Shown: positions 8,317 to 16,731 of the stretch, one piece after another | Layout: the number at the start of each line of letters is the position of its first letter | Position numbering within the stretch: position 1 is the stretch's first letter | NCBI GenBank assembly: GCA_900541335.1 | Contig: UQJC01000004.1 | Span: 21,693 to 85,692, forward strand | Origin: an uncultured Prevotella sp. | Lineage (GTDB): Bacteria; Bacteroidota; Bacteroidia; Bacteroidales; Bacteroidaceae | Direction: 5' to 3' | Length of the DNA: 64,000 nucleotides | Translations under genes and position numbers: made by a program | The notes under the pieces: generated by a model | The model's database searches: none | What the model was told of the DNA's origin: nothing | The model's input: only the letters and a program-made list of their open reading frames with translations

Positions 8317-8601
8317 ATGTTTACTGTCGTATTCATTGCCGCCGCAGGTATTGCGACGGGTTACGTATTGCGCCGCCTCAAGTGGTTGCATCACGTCAAC
8401 ACCACTATCACCCTCACCATTTGCTTTATGCTCTTTGTGTTGGGACTTTCTGTGGGCGAGAACCGTCAGATAGTGCAAAATCTATGGCACTTTGGCGGTC
8501 AAGCCATCATTATTAGCTTCGCAAGCATTATGGGTAGTCTGCTCGGAGCCTGGATTGTGTACCGCCTGCTTAACTCAAAGAACAAGGAGGTAAAGGAATG
8601 A
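8317..8601 (+). CDS. lysO: LysO N-terminal half (DUF340), lysine exporter subunit
   Basis: A 94-residue protein with three hydrophobic segments, matching the N-terminal part of LysO/YbjE (DUF340), including the MLFVLGLSVGEN motif. In E. coli one polypeptide of about 315 residues exports lysine and its toxic analogue thialysine. Here the family is split: this ORF ends in a TGA that overlaps the ATG of the next gene (ATGA at 8598-8601), so translational coupling is likely. A frameshift artefact seems unlikely because each half has its own start and stop and the junction falls between the two family regions. Confidence 0.8.
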   Translation: MFTVVFIAAAGIATGYVLRRLKWLHHVNTTITLTICFMLFVLGLSVGENRQIVQNLWHFGGQAIIISFASIMGSLLGAWIVYRLLNSKNKEVKE

Positions 8602-9218
8602 AGCAAAGTCTCTTTGTCGTCATGATGTTTGTCGTAGGCTGTGTGGTTGGTGCCTGGTTCGAACTCGACTGGGAGCTTCACGATGTGTCCATGTACATTC
8701 TCTACGTGCTGATGTTCCAAGTTGGTATCAGTGTGGGATGTAGCGACAATCTGAAGGCGGTGTTGAGCCATTGCCGGCCCAAAATGTTGCTTCTCCCGTT
8801 GGCTACAGTCACGGGCACACTTATTTTCGCTGCCCTCATCAGTTTCGTACTGGCACGTTGGAACGTATTCGACTGCATGGCTGTGGGAAGTGGTCTGGGT
8901 TACTACTCACTCTCGTCTATCCTGATTACGCAACTCAAGATGGACACGCTGGGCGAACAATTAGCCACGGAGTTGGGTGCCATTGCCTTGCTTGCCAACA
9001 TCTGCCGCGAATTGTTAGCTTTGACGCTGGCTCCGTTCTTCCGCCGCCATTTCGGTCCGTATGCACCGATTTCGGCTGCCGGAGTAACCAGCATCGATGT
9101 GGCACTGCCTGCCATTGCCCGCTACTCAGGCAAGGAGTTTGTACCGATAGCTATCTTCCATGGTATGTTGCTCGACCTGAGTGTCCCCCTCATTCTTCCG
9201 TTCCTCTGCGAATTTTAA
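8598..9218 (+). CDS. lysO: LysO C-terminal half (DUF340), lysine exporter subunit
   Basis: A 206-residue membrane protein covering the C-terminal part of LysO, with MFQVGISVGCSDN, the VGSGLGYYSLSSILI segment, GAIALLANICRELLAL, and the closing TSIDVALP and YSGKEFVPIAIFHGMLLDL motifs. It overlaps the N-terminal half by 4 nt and presumably assembles with it into one exporter. The likely role is lysine export or homeostasis. A plus-strand terminator follows at 9287-9320. Confidence 0.85.
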   Translation: MKQSLFVVMMFVVGCVVGAWFELDWELHDVSMYILYVLMFQVGISVGCSDNLKAVLSHCRPKMLLLPLATVTGTLIFAALISFVLARWNVFDCMAVGSGLGYYSLSSILITQLKMDTLGEQLATELGAIALLANICRELLALTLAPFFRRHFGPYAPISAAGVTSIDVALPAIARYSGKEFVPIAIFHGMLLDLSVPLILPFLCEF

Positions 9219-9286
9219 CCAACGAGGAGCCCCTCCTTCTCTCTGGAGAGGACTACTCCATTCACTGACATTCTCCTAAACGATTT

Positions 9287-9320
9287 CGCCGTTGCTGGGC
9301 TTCATTCCCCAGCAACGGCG
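9287..9320 (+). terminator. Terminator of lysO genes
   Basis: Perfect 13-bp arms (CGCCGTTGCTGGG at 9287-9299 and its complement at 9308-9320), followed by atttgctttt on the plus strand. Confidence 0.8.
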
Positions 9321-9487
9321 ATTTGCTTTTGAAAAGCTTCCTTCGAATATGATGGCAACATGCAAGCCTCATCCTAACCTCACCCCTATCTTGGTAGCAC
9401 CATACAGCCCCATAGAGCGACATCGTAACAAGAGGCACATCCTGATGGATGACCATACCTGCAGCTGTTGAGCTTTGGCACAAAAAG

Positions 9488-9530
9488 AAGACCGTCCACC
9501 TACTCCCTACAGGAATAGGCGAACGGTCTT
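9488..9530 (-). terminator. Terminator of aspartate aminotransferase gene
   Basis: Nineteen-nt arms (9488-9506 and 9512-9530). Their three mismatches on the plus strand all become G-U pairs in minus-strand RNA, and a T-rich run (cttctttttg) follows on that strand. Compensation in one direction only supports use on the minus strand. Confidence 0.85.
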
Positions 9531-9558
9531 TTATACTAAATCAAGGTGTCTGAACAGC

Positions 9559-10746
9559 TTACTTCAGCTTGCTGACAGCTTCCTTGATGCGGCGAAGTGC
9601 CTCTACGATGTTTTCATCGCTGGTAGCATAGCTCATACGGAAACATTCGGGGGAACCGAAAGCGTCACCACCTACCGTAGCTACATGGCCAACCTCCAAC
9701 AGATAGAGGGCGAAGTCCATGGAATTGTTGATGGTACGGGTACCGTCGGTCTTACCAAAGTAATAGCTGCACTTGGGGAAGAGATAGAAGGCACCGTGCG
9801 GGTCATTTACTTCGAAGCCCGGTACTTCCTTAGCAAGCTTGACAATGAGTTCCTTGCGACGCTCAAAAGCCTGGCGCATGGTTTCTACACACTCCTGAGG
9901 ACCAGCAAAGGCCTCGGTAGCAGCTACCTGACTTACAGAGCAAGGACCACTGGTGTACTGACCCTGCAACTTATTGCAAGCCTTGGCAATGGCAACGGGG
10001 GCGGCAATGAAGCCAATACGCCAACCAGTCATGGCATAGGCCTTAGACACGCCATTGATGACAACTGTACGTTCCTTCATACCTTCGCAAGAAGCAATCG
10101 AAGCGTGTGCACCTACGTAGTTGATGTGCTCGTAGATTTCGTCACTGAGAATAATCACCTGTTCGTGCTTGCGGAGTACGGCAGCCAGTGCTTCGAGTTC
10201 AGCTGCACTGTAAACCGACCCCGTCGGATTGCTCGGCGAGCAAAGGATAAGGGCTTTGGTCTTGGGCGTAATGGCAGCTTCAAGCTGTTCGGGGGTGATT
10301 TTGAAGTCCTGCTCAATTCCGGCTTCTACAATCACAGGCTTACCATCAGCCATCAACACCATTTGGGGATAGCTAACCCAGTAAGGAGCGGGAATAATCA
10401 CTTCTTCACCGGGTGAAACGAGGGCCATCAGGGCATTGCAGACACTCTGCTTCGCACCATTGGAACAAACGATTTCATCAACGGCATACTCGAGACCGTT
10501 CTCGCGGCGAAGCTTCTCCACGATAGCCTTGCGCAGGGCGGGATAGCCGGGCACGGGGGAATAGCGAGAATAGTTGTCGTCGACGGCTTTCTTGGCAGCC
10601 TCTTTAATGTGGTCGGGCGTGTTGAAGTCGGGTTCGCCCACAGAGAGGTTGATGATGTCTACGCCCTGTGCTTTGAGTTCGGCACTCTTCTGGGACATAG
10701 CGAGCGTGGCTGAGGGAGCCAGGCGATTTACGAGAGATGAAAGCAT
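9559..10746 (-). CDS. aspC: Pyridoxal-phosphate aminotransferase, aspartate aminotransferase type
   Basis: A 395-residue class I/II fold-type I aminotransferase, probably interconverting aspartate/oxaloacetate and glutamate/2-oxoglutarate. Visible family motifs are INLSVGEPDFNTP (32-44), YSPVPGYPALRKAI, CSNGAKQS (94-101), SPSNPTGS (170-177), SDEIYEHINY (201-210), and the PLP-binding lysine K235 in SKAYAMTGWRIGF. The sequence is of the thermophile/Rhizobium 1b subgroup type, which may also act on other substrates such as prephenate. It has its own terminator. Confidence 0.92.
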   Translation of the reverse strand: MLSSLVNRLAPSATLAMSQKSAELKAQGVDIINLSVGEPDFNTPDHIKEAAKKAVDDNYSRYSPVPGYPALRKAIVEKLRRENGLEYAVDEIVCSNGAKQSVCNALMALVSPGEEVIIPAPYWVSYPQMVLMADGKPVIVEAGIEQDFKITPEQLEAAITPKTKALILCSPSNPTGSVYSAAELEALAAVLRKHEQVIILSDEIYEHINYVGAHASIASCEGMKERTVVINGVSKAYAMTGWRIGFIAAPVAIAKACNKLQGQYTSGPCSVSQVAATEAFAGPQECVETMRQAFERRKELIVKLAKEVPGFEVNDPHGAFYLFPKCSYYFGKTDGTRTINNSMDFALYLLEVGHVATVGGDAFGSPECFRMSYATSDENIVEALRRIKEAVSKLK

Positions 10747-10826
10747 AAATGTTTAGTTTGTTAGTAAGACCGGCACCCGAGGACTAAGTTTCCCTGGTGC
10801 GCACCGTGTACCGACCTTGAGGTTGT

Positions 10827-11543
10827 TTATTCATTACGATTACCGAAAATGCGGAGGAGGTAGAGGAAGAGGTTGATGAAGTCAAGGTAAAGTGACAAAC
10901 TGCACAGAAGGGCAATCTTCAACACATTGCTATCCCCCATATGTTCACTCTGTTGGAGGATTTCCTTCATCTTTTGCGTGTCGTAAGCAGTCAAACCACA
11001 GAAGATGAACACGCCGATGTAAGTCAAAGCCCAACCGATGATGGAGCTGGCAACGAAAATATTGACTAAGGTGGCAATAATCAAACCGACTAAAGCCATC
11101 ATCAAGAATCGTCCCCAACTTGAAAGGTCACGCTTTATAAACAGACCGACCAAACTCATGGCCCCAAAAGTGCCTGCAGTGACAAAGAAGGTCGAAGCGA
11201 TGCTTTCTGCTGTATAGGCAAGCAACACGACCGAGAGCGTGGCACCGTTGAGAATGGAATAAAGAGCAAAGAGAATGCCAGCCATGGGGAAGGACATCTT
11301 CAGAATGCGGGCTGAAAGAAACATCACTACGGCAAGCTCGCCGATGATGAGTCCCCAGAATACAATAGGATTGCCAACAATCGAAAACAATAAGGACTCA
11401 TTGCGCGCCACATAAAGGGCAGTGAGACCAGTCATGGCCAATGCAAGAGTCATCCAAAGATAGACCTTGGATATCAAAGCTGGAAAAGCGGTGACAGAAC
11501 GACGCTCATCAACGCTGGGATCATAACCATAAATGTTTGACAT
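10827..11543 (-). CDS. Bax inhibitor-1/YccA family membrane protein
   Basis: A 238-residue protein with seven predicted membrane spans and the BI-1 family pattern: VYLWMTLALAMTGLTALYVA near the N-terminus, ILFALYSILNGATLSVV in the middle, FIFCGLTAYDTQKMK (the aspartate-containing pore motif), and ALLCSLSLYLDFINLFLYLLRIFG at the end. Members include E. coli YccA, which modulates FtsH proteolysis, and the pH-sensitive calcium-leak protein BsYetJ. The function in this organism is not known. It lies 80 nt upstream of aspC on the same strand. Confidence 0.9.
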   Translation of the reverse strand: MSNIYGYDPSVDERRSVTAFPALISKVYLWMTLALAMTGLTALYVARNESLLFSIVGNPIVFWGLIIGELAVVMFLSARILKMSFPMAGILFALYSILNGATLSVVLLAYTAESIASTFFVTAGTFGAMSLVGLFIKRDLSSWGRFLMMALVGLIIATLVNIFVASSIIGWALTYIGVFIFCGLTAYDTQKMKEILQQSEHMGDSNVLKIALLCSLSLYLDFINLFLYLLRIFGNRNE

Positions 11544-11645
11544 AGGAATATGTGATTAAGTGGGTTAATAATCGCGAGGGTTGTCGGGCATAACAGGATG
11601 ATTACCTATACCCCAACAATACCCGCCCCGAATGCAAAAGAAGTA

Positions 11646-12854
11646 CTAAAGGTGCAAAGTATGTCCCATGCGCACCTTTTTCGTAGTCAGATAGCGTTCG
11701 TTATAGGGATTAGGCGTAACCTCAATGGGTACGTTCTCTGTAATCTCTAAACCGTAAGCTTCCAGACCAACACGCTTGACAGGATTGTTGGTAAGCAAGC
11801 GCATCTGGTGTACACCGAGCAAACCAAGAATCTGCGCCCCTACGCCATAATCGCGTTCGTCGGGATCATAGCCCAAATGAACATTGGCATCTACCGTATC
11901 GTAGCCTTCTTCTTGAAGTTTGTAAGCGGCAATCTTCGCCATCAGCCCAATGCCACGACCTTCTTGATTGAGGTAGAGGATAACACCCTTTCCTTCCTTC
12001 TCAATCATCTGCATTGCCTTGTGAAGCTGTTCACCACAATCGCAACGCTCAGAACCGAAGATGTCACCCGTCATACACGAAGAATGTACACGCACCAGGA
12101 TGGGTTCGTCTTCCTTCCATTCACCCTTGATGAGAGCAACATGTTCAAGACGATTACTCTTCTGACGGAAGGGAATGAGGCGGAAATGTCCATAAGCCGT
12201 AGGCATATCGACTTCTTCACCTTGCTCTACCAGGCACTCATTCTTCAAGCGATAAGCAATGAGGTCTTTGATGGTAATGATATGCAAACCTTCACGCTGG
12301 GCAAATTCCTGCAGCTGAGGCATGCGTGCCATGGTGCCGTCTTCGTTGAGAATCTCTATGAGACAGGCTGCTGGTTGCATACCAGCCAAACGTGCCAAGT
12401 CAATTGATGCTTCAGTATGTCCGGCGCGGGCAAGCACACCACGATCTTGGGCGTAAAGCGGATTGATGTGTCCGGGACGACCGAAACTCTCGGGACGACT
12501 TTCGGGATTAGCCAAAGCACGGATGGTAGCGGCACGATCGTGACAACTTACACCTGTGGAGCAACCTTCGAGCAAGTCGACCGTCACAGTAAAGGGAGTA
12601 CCCAGCATACTTGTATTGTCCTGCACCTGATGCTGGAGTCGGAGTTGATTACAACGTTCGATGGTAATAGGGGCACAGAGTACACCGCGACCGTGGCTCA
12701 ACATATAGTTTACATGTTCGGGCGTAACAAGTTCGGCAGCCATGATAAGGTCACCTTCGTTTTCGCGGTCTTCATCGTCAACTACGATGACGAACTTGCC
12801 TTCTTTAAAGTCTTGTATAGCCTCTTCGATGGAGGCGAGCTTGAATGTATCCAT
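11646..12854 (-). CDS. ribBA: Bifunctional riboflavin enzyme RibBA (DHBP synthase / GTP cyclohydrolase II)
   Basis: A 402-residue fusion that catalyses the two entry reactions of riboflavin synthesis. The N-terminal half is 3,4-dihydroxy-2-butanone-4-phosphate synthase (DDEDRENEGDLIMAAE at 26-41, then HGRGVLCAPI and HTEASIDLARLAG). The C-terminal half is GTP cyclohydrolase II, with zinc cysteines in CMTGDIFGSERCDCGEQL, then NQEGRGIGLMAKI and RDYGVGAQIL. The ATG at 12854 is chosen because MDTFKLASIEEAI begins family similarity. Only 108 nt separate it from the LptG-like gene upstream on the same strand, and no FMN riboswitch core is visible there. Confidence 0.96.
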   Translation of the reverse strand: MDTFKLASIEEAIQDFKEGKFVIVVDDEDRENEGDLIMAAELVTPEHVNYMLSHGRGVLCAPITIERCNQLRLQHQVQDNTSMLGTPFTVTVDLLEGCSTGVSCHDRAATIRALANPESRPESFGRPGHINPLYAQDRGVLARAGHTEASIDLARLAGMQPAACLIEILNEDGTMARMPQLQEFAQREGLHIITIKDLIAYRLKNECLVEQGEEVDMPTAYGHFRLIPFRQKSNRLEHVALIKGEWKEDEPILVRVHSSCMTGDIFGSERCDCGEQLHKAMQMIEKEGKGVILYLNQEGRGIGLMAKIAAYKLQEEGYDTVDANVHLGYDPDERDYGVGAQILGLLGVHQMRLLTNNPVKRVGLEAYGLEITENVPIEVTPNPYNERYLTTKKVRMGHTLHL

Positions 12855-12962
12855 TGATGGGTTTGATATGATTATGGGTAGAATGGGATTGTATGATGTT
12901 TCAAAAATCGAATGAGTTGCCAAATCGTACAAGATAACATCCGAAACGAATGGCTATTGCCC

Positions 12963-15173
12963 TTAACGAACGGGCAACATGGGCGATGGGCTACGAAAAT
13001 CGGACGGACTGTTCCCTTTACCTGAGGCAGAATCACCGGGACGATTGGCTTGCTCAGTCTGTGCCTTTGCACGCTGATGCTTTTGACGCTTCCAGCCATT
13101 CCAAACGATGGTGGCAAGCAAGGCCAAGAAGAGAACGACTACAGCTCCTTTTACGACACGCCTCATGCGTTTACGGAATCTACGAGAAGCAAGCTGTTCA
13201 GCATCGGGAGCCATACCGTCATTTACTTCTTCTCTTCGTCCCGAAATCACTTGATCTAGCTGGTCACAGGTGCGAACGGTGATGCGCAAATCGCGCAACA
13301 AGCGCAAGCGGAACCGCCAAATGCGGAACCAAAGTATCAGCCCTAAGGGGAAGAATATACCAGCTAAGACATTGGCCCGATGGCTGTGGAAGGGGGAAGT
13401 ATGAGCTGCGGCATAAATCGAGGGGAACTCATTAAGCAACGCAAGCACTTTGGAATCTCGACTATTCGACAATTCTTCAACCAGTGATTCGATGCGATCA
13501 CGAATTTGCTTGGCAGCTTCGTCTTGTTCGTAACGGAAGAAAGTCTGCACATAATTGGGAGCACGAAGCAATTGTTTGCGCTGATTATATGCCCGGCAAT
13601 CTTCACGCAATGCATCTAACCAACCTGGTACAAGGTCCATGCGAGGATCTTCGATGATGACTTCTTTACGTACAAGGTGTCGTTTGGTACGAATACCCAA
13701 CCAACGGAACAGCAAGGAACGGTAAGCGTCTAGATTGAAAACTACGGAATCGCGATTGGCCTTGTAGGTAATGAATATACCGAACGGAGCAATGACGAGC
13801 GTACTAATCCACATACCCAAAGCCATGTTGATACTGCCGTCACGCGCCATCTTCATACTAGACGTGTTGATAATGTACCAGAAAATGAAGATAGCTACGG
13901 AGATTACGGTAGGCATACCCAAACCACCCTTACGGATAATCGCTCCCAACGGAGCACCAACAAAGAAGAAGATGATGCAAGCCAAGGAGAGTGTCATTTT
14001 CTGATGCCATTCAACCCAGTGGCGACGGATGTTGTAATCGCCATCGCTAACCACCATGGTTTTCCATTCCAAATCAGACTGCATGGAACGAACTGTCGAG
14101 CGCGCCAGCTGTCGCGCATTTTCCATTTCTATGTTTGAAGCATTGGCCTCGATGCTAGCCACTGTGGGAATCTTCGTTACCTGACCGGACGACTTGCGTT
14201 TCACCTTGCCTTGCAAGATAGCAGCCAGCTGCAACGAATCGGCACGGCGCAACGAACGAATGCGGTAATAGCTGCGATTCAAATCAGCATAATAGGCACG
14301 TCCAACGGAGTCGAGTTCATGTTCCATGGAGTCTACACTATGCTCAATCTGCTTCATGTTCTTCGCCTGCGGCATGCCAGTGAGCAACTCCTTGTCCATG
14401 AGATTAAAGTTGCTGTCGAAATCAATGAGCAGTTGCTTATAATTGAACGTTTCGCGGTCGTAAGGTTCACCGTTGTTATTCGACAACATGTTCGCACCGC
14501 CATCGGACTGCAAAGCTTGAAATTGCTCCCCATTCCATAGGTCTAGCTTCAAGTGCAACTTATCTGCTGTCATTTCCAAACGGGCAGAATCGGCCAGCAC
14601 AATTTGCGCTTTCTCAAAACCCTGATCGGTCTTATAGATAATGGTCTGGTAGAGCATGCCCGTTTCGGCATTTTTCTTCTGCACAAAGAGATTGATGTTA
14701 GGCACTCCGTTATAAAACACCCCTTCAGGTATTTCAACCGCAGGCGACTGCTGTTTCATACTGAAAAGCAAGGTACGTAGATTGACCTGCGCCTCGGTAG
14801 AGGTGCTGTTCTGAAAATAAAAAGAAACACCCGTCATCAACAAAGCAACAATACCCAGTGGACGCATGATGCGTAACAGGGATACACCTGCCGCCTTCGT
14901 AGCAGTAAGTTCAAACGACTCACCGAAGTTACCAAATGTAATGAGTGAAGCTAAAAGAATCGCCAAGGGAAGTGCCTGCGGTACCAAAGTCAGTCCCATG
15001 TACCAAAAGAACTGGGCAAGAATCTCCATGGAGAGACCCTTGCCTATCAATTCGTCCACGTAACGCCACGTGAACTGCATCATAAAAACGAACTGACAGA
15101 TAAAAAAAGCTCCTACGAAGATGAGTAGGAATTTTTGCAGGATATAGCGATCTAATTTCTTGATTCCAAGCAT
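12963..15173 (-). CDS. LptF/LptG (YjgP/YjgQ) family permease, long form
   Basis: A 736-residue protein, about twice the length of E. coli LptF or LptG (about 360). The N-terminal third and the central region match the YjgP/YjgQ family: DRYILQKFLLIFVGAFFICQFVFM, RYVDELIGKGLS, LPLAILLASLITFGNFGESFELTATKAAG, and later KMTLSLACIIFFFVGAPLGAIIRKGG. The C-terminal 220 residues (from about 515) are an extra region with two more hydrophobic spans and a basic, Gly/Ser-rich tail. The family forms the inner-membrane part of the LPS transport complex with LptB. Long versions are usual in Bacteroidota. A -7 box lies at 15239-15246. Confidence 0.88.
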   Translation of the reverse strand: MLGIKKLDRYILQKFLLIFVGAFFICQFVFMMQFTWRYVDELIGKGLSMEILAQFFWYMGLTLVPQALPLAILLASLITFGNFGESFELTATKAAGVSLLRIMRPLGIVALLMTGVSFYFQNSTSTEAQVNLRTLLFSMKQQSPAVEIPEGVFYNGVPNINLFVQKKNAETGMLYQTIIYKTDQGFEKAQIVLADSARLEMTADKLHLKLDLWNGEQFQALQSDGGANMLSNNNGEPYDRETFNYKQLLIDFDSNFNLMDKELLTGMPQAKNMKQIEHSVDSMEHELDSVGRAYYADLNRSYYRIRSLRRADSLQLAAILQGKVKRKSSGQVTKIPTVASIEANASNIEMENARQLARSTVRSMQSDLEWKTMVVSDGDYNIRRHWVEWHQKMTLSLACIIFFFVGAPLGAIIRKGGLGMPTVISVAIFIFWYIINTSSMKMARDGSINMALGMWISTLVIAPFGIFITYKANRDSVVFNLDAYRSLLFRWLGIRTKRHLVRKEVIIEDPRMDLVPGWLDALREDCRAYNQRKQLLRAPNYVQTFFRYEQDEAAKQIRDRIESLVEELSNSRDSKVLALLNEFPSIYAAAHTSPFHSHRANVLAGIFFPLGLILWFRIWRFRLRLLRDLRITVRTCDQLDQVISGRREEVNDGMAPDAEQLASRRFRKRMRRVVKGAVVVLFLALLATIVWNGWKRQKHQRAKAQTEQANRPGDSASGKGNSPSDFRSPSPMLPVR

Positions 15174-15238
15174 AGGGATTGTACGGGGTACGGTGTCATT
15201 CTGTCACGAAACAGCCCGTACCATTTAGCAATTCGGGG

Positions 15239-15246
15239 CAAATGTA
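15239..15246 (-). promoter_or_regulatory. Possible -7 promoter box of the LptG-like gene
   Basis: The minus strand reads TACATTTG, an exact TAnnTTTG match, 66 nt before the ATG, preceded by an A8 tract. No -33 TTG at the expected distance. Confidence 0.45.
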
Positions 15247-15335
15247 CAATATTTTTTTTGCGTGACCTTTCCAGTTTGCGGGTTTTTAGGAACACCTGAA
15301 GAGGGCACGTTAGTTCGACTGTATGCAATGAAAAA

Positions 15336-15378
15336 TGGAGAAAATGAAGAGTTCGGATGTTTCTCTTCAATTTCTCCA
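15336..15378 (-). terminator. Terminator of the TolC-HlyD-ABC permease operon
   Basis: Sixteen-nt arms with one mismatch (15336-15351 and 15363-15378). On the minus strand the hairpin is followed directly by TTTTT, 10 nt beyond the last permease stop. Confidence 0.8.
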
Positions 15379-15387
15379 CTTACGCAA

Positions 15388-16626
15388 TTATGATCCTTGC
15401 GTGGCTTTCTGAAGTTTTTCCTTTCGTTCGCGCCAACTGTCTAACACGCGGCGACGGGACTGAAGGATGCTGGTACGATAGACTACACAAGTAGTAAAGC
15501 AATACACAACCGCTTGTACCCAAAGCATATTCCAATCGGAACGTACTTCAACCAAATGCGCTCCCATATTATTGATGGCTACAAATCCATGAATGCCGAA
15601 CGTGGAAGGAAAAAGGTAACTAATGGTCTTCCAAACAGGAGGAACGGCACTACCTGGCCAAGAAAGTCCGGAAATGAAGAGCAAGGGCACAGAGGTAAAG
15701 ACTATGAGCACTATGCACATTTCACGATGGCGAACGAAGCCACTCACGGTCATGGCAAAGAATATACAAGCCAATAGGAAGGGAACTATGAACAGGGCGA
15801 TTTCCCACGGATTACCTATCTGATTTAAACTAAACAGATGGGGTACGACACCCAGCACATAAACACTCAAAGGAATATAGATGAGCAAATAGGCAAACGA
15901 TTTACTCCAAACAATGCGCAACAAACCTGTATGACGGCGATCGACGGGAACTAAATAGCGAAATCTGTTTTGCTCACGAGCTGTACCTGCAGCCATACCG
16001 ACTCCTAACAGCAGGGTTTGTTGAAGGATGAGAATCAATACAGCAGGAATCAAAAAAGTGGCAAACCCGTTCTGTGGATTATAGAGTGACACTTCTTCGT
16101 AGGCTATGGGATGTTCTGCCACTAAGTCTTGTTCAGCTGTTGTACCGCCTGCCCGCTTCACCTTGATTTGGGCATTCATAGCGAGGCTTACATTCGTATT
16201 GGCAGTCAGGACACTCTTGTAATAAAGTAATCCGCTCATGTCGGCATAGGCACTGACGTTGACTTGTTCCCCGCGTGCCAAACGACGGCTAAAATCACGC
16301 GGCACATAAACGGCACCGTATGCCTCGCGGTCGCGAATCAGTCGCCTTGCCTCGGTCATATTGGCACAATAGGAGATAATCTTCACGTCGGGAGTGGCAT
16401 CTAGTTTACGCAAGTAAGCACGACTCTGTGCCGAACGGCAGTCGTCAACCACTGCCACTGGAACTTTGCGCACTACCTCGTTAGTGTAGATGAAAGTATA
16501 GAGCAACGGATAGCCCAACGGCACAAGAAAAAAGAAGATGAGCACACCTGCATCTTTAAAGATGGTGCGCAACTCTTCACGGAACAAATAGTTCCAATCG
16601 GAAAGGGCTTGGGACCAGTAGGACAT
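15388..16626 (-). CDS. ABC-2 type transporter permease (YhhJ/YbhR-like)
   Basis: A 412-residue protein. One N-terminal membrane span (near residues 28-48) is followed by a large extracytoplasmic domain (PVAVVDDCRSAQSR, ARRLIRDREAYGAVYVPRDFSRRLARGE) and five or six C-terminal spans. That is the ABC-2 permease layout of exporters such as YbhFSR. It is the last gene of a run TolC-HlyD-permease-permease. No nucleotide-binding subunit is encoded in the run, so the ATPase must come from elsewhere or the complex works differently. Substrate unknown. Confidence 0.85.
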   Translation of the reverse strand: MSYWSQALSDWNYLFREELRTIFKDAGVLIFFFLVPLGYPLLYTFIYTNEVVRKVPVAVVDDCRSAQSRAYLRKLDATPDVKIISYCANMTEARRLIRDREAYGAVYVPRDFSRRLARGEQVNVSAYADMSGLLYYKSVLTANTNVSLAMNAQIKVKRAGGTTAEQDLVAEHPIAYEEVSLYNPQNGFATFLIPAVLILILQQTLLLGVGMAAGTAREQNRFRYLVPVDRRHTGLLRIVWSKSFAYLLIYIPLSVYVLGVVPHLFSLNQIGNPWEIALFIVPFLLACIFFAMTVSGFVRHREMCIVLIVFTSVPLLFISGLSWPGSAVPPVWKTISYLFPSTFGIHGFVAINNMGAHLVEVRSDWNMLWVQAVVYCFTTCVVYRTSILQSRRRVLDSWRERKEKLQKATQGS

Positions 16627-16731
16627 ATGAGATAGTTAGAAATAGTGAGGATAAAGAGGAAGGAGAACTGCGACGACTGGAATGCCTGTGCATGGGAATT
16701 GGGAAAATTATGAGACCACCAGCCACAAACC

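Larger units (their letters stand above)
9219..9558. other. Convergent intergenic region lysO/aspC
   Basis: 340 nt holding one terminator for each converging unit (9287-9320 plus, 9488-9530 minus). The part between them (9325-9485) has no supported gene; the short open frames there include terminator sequence. Confidence 0.65.

Noticed and set aside
9475..10416. 313-codon plus-strand frame opposite aspC
   Set aside because: The aspartate aminotransferase on the minus strand has all catalytic motifs; the antisense frame includes the terminator of aspC and matches nothing known.
12855..12962. FMN riboswitch upstream of ribBA
   Set aside because: The gap is only 108 nt and none of the conserved RFN-element sequence is visible.
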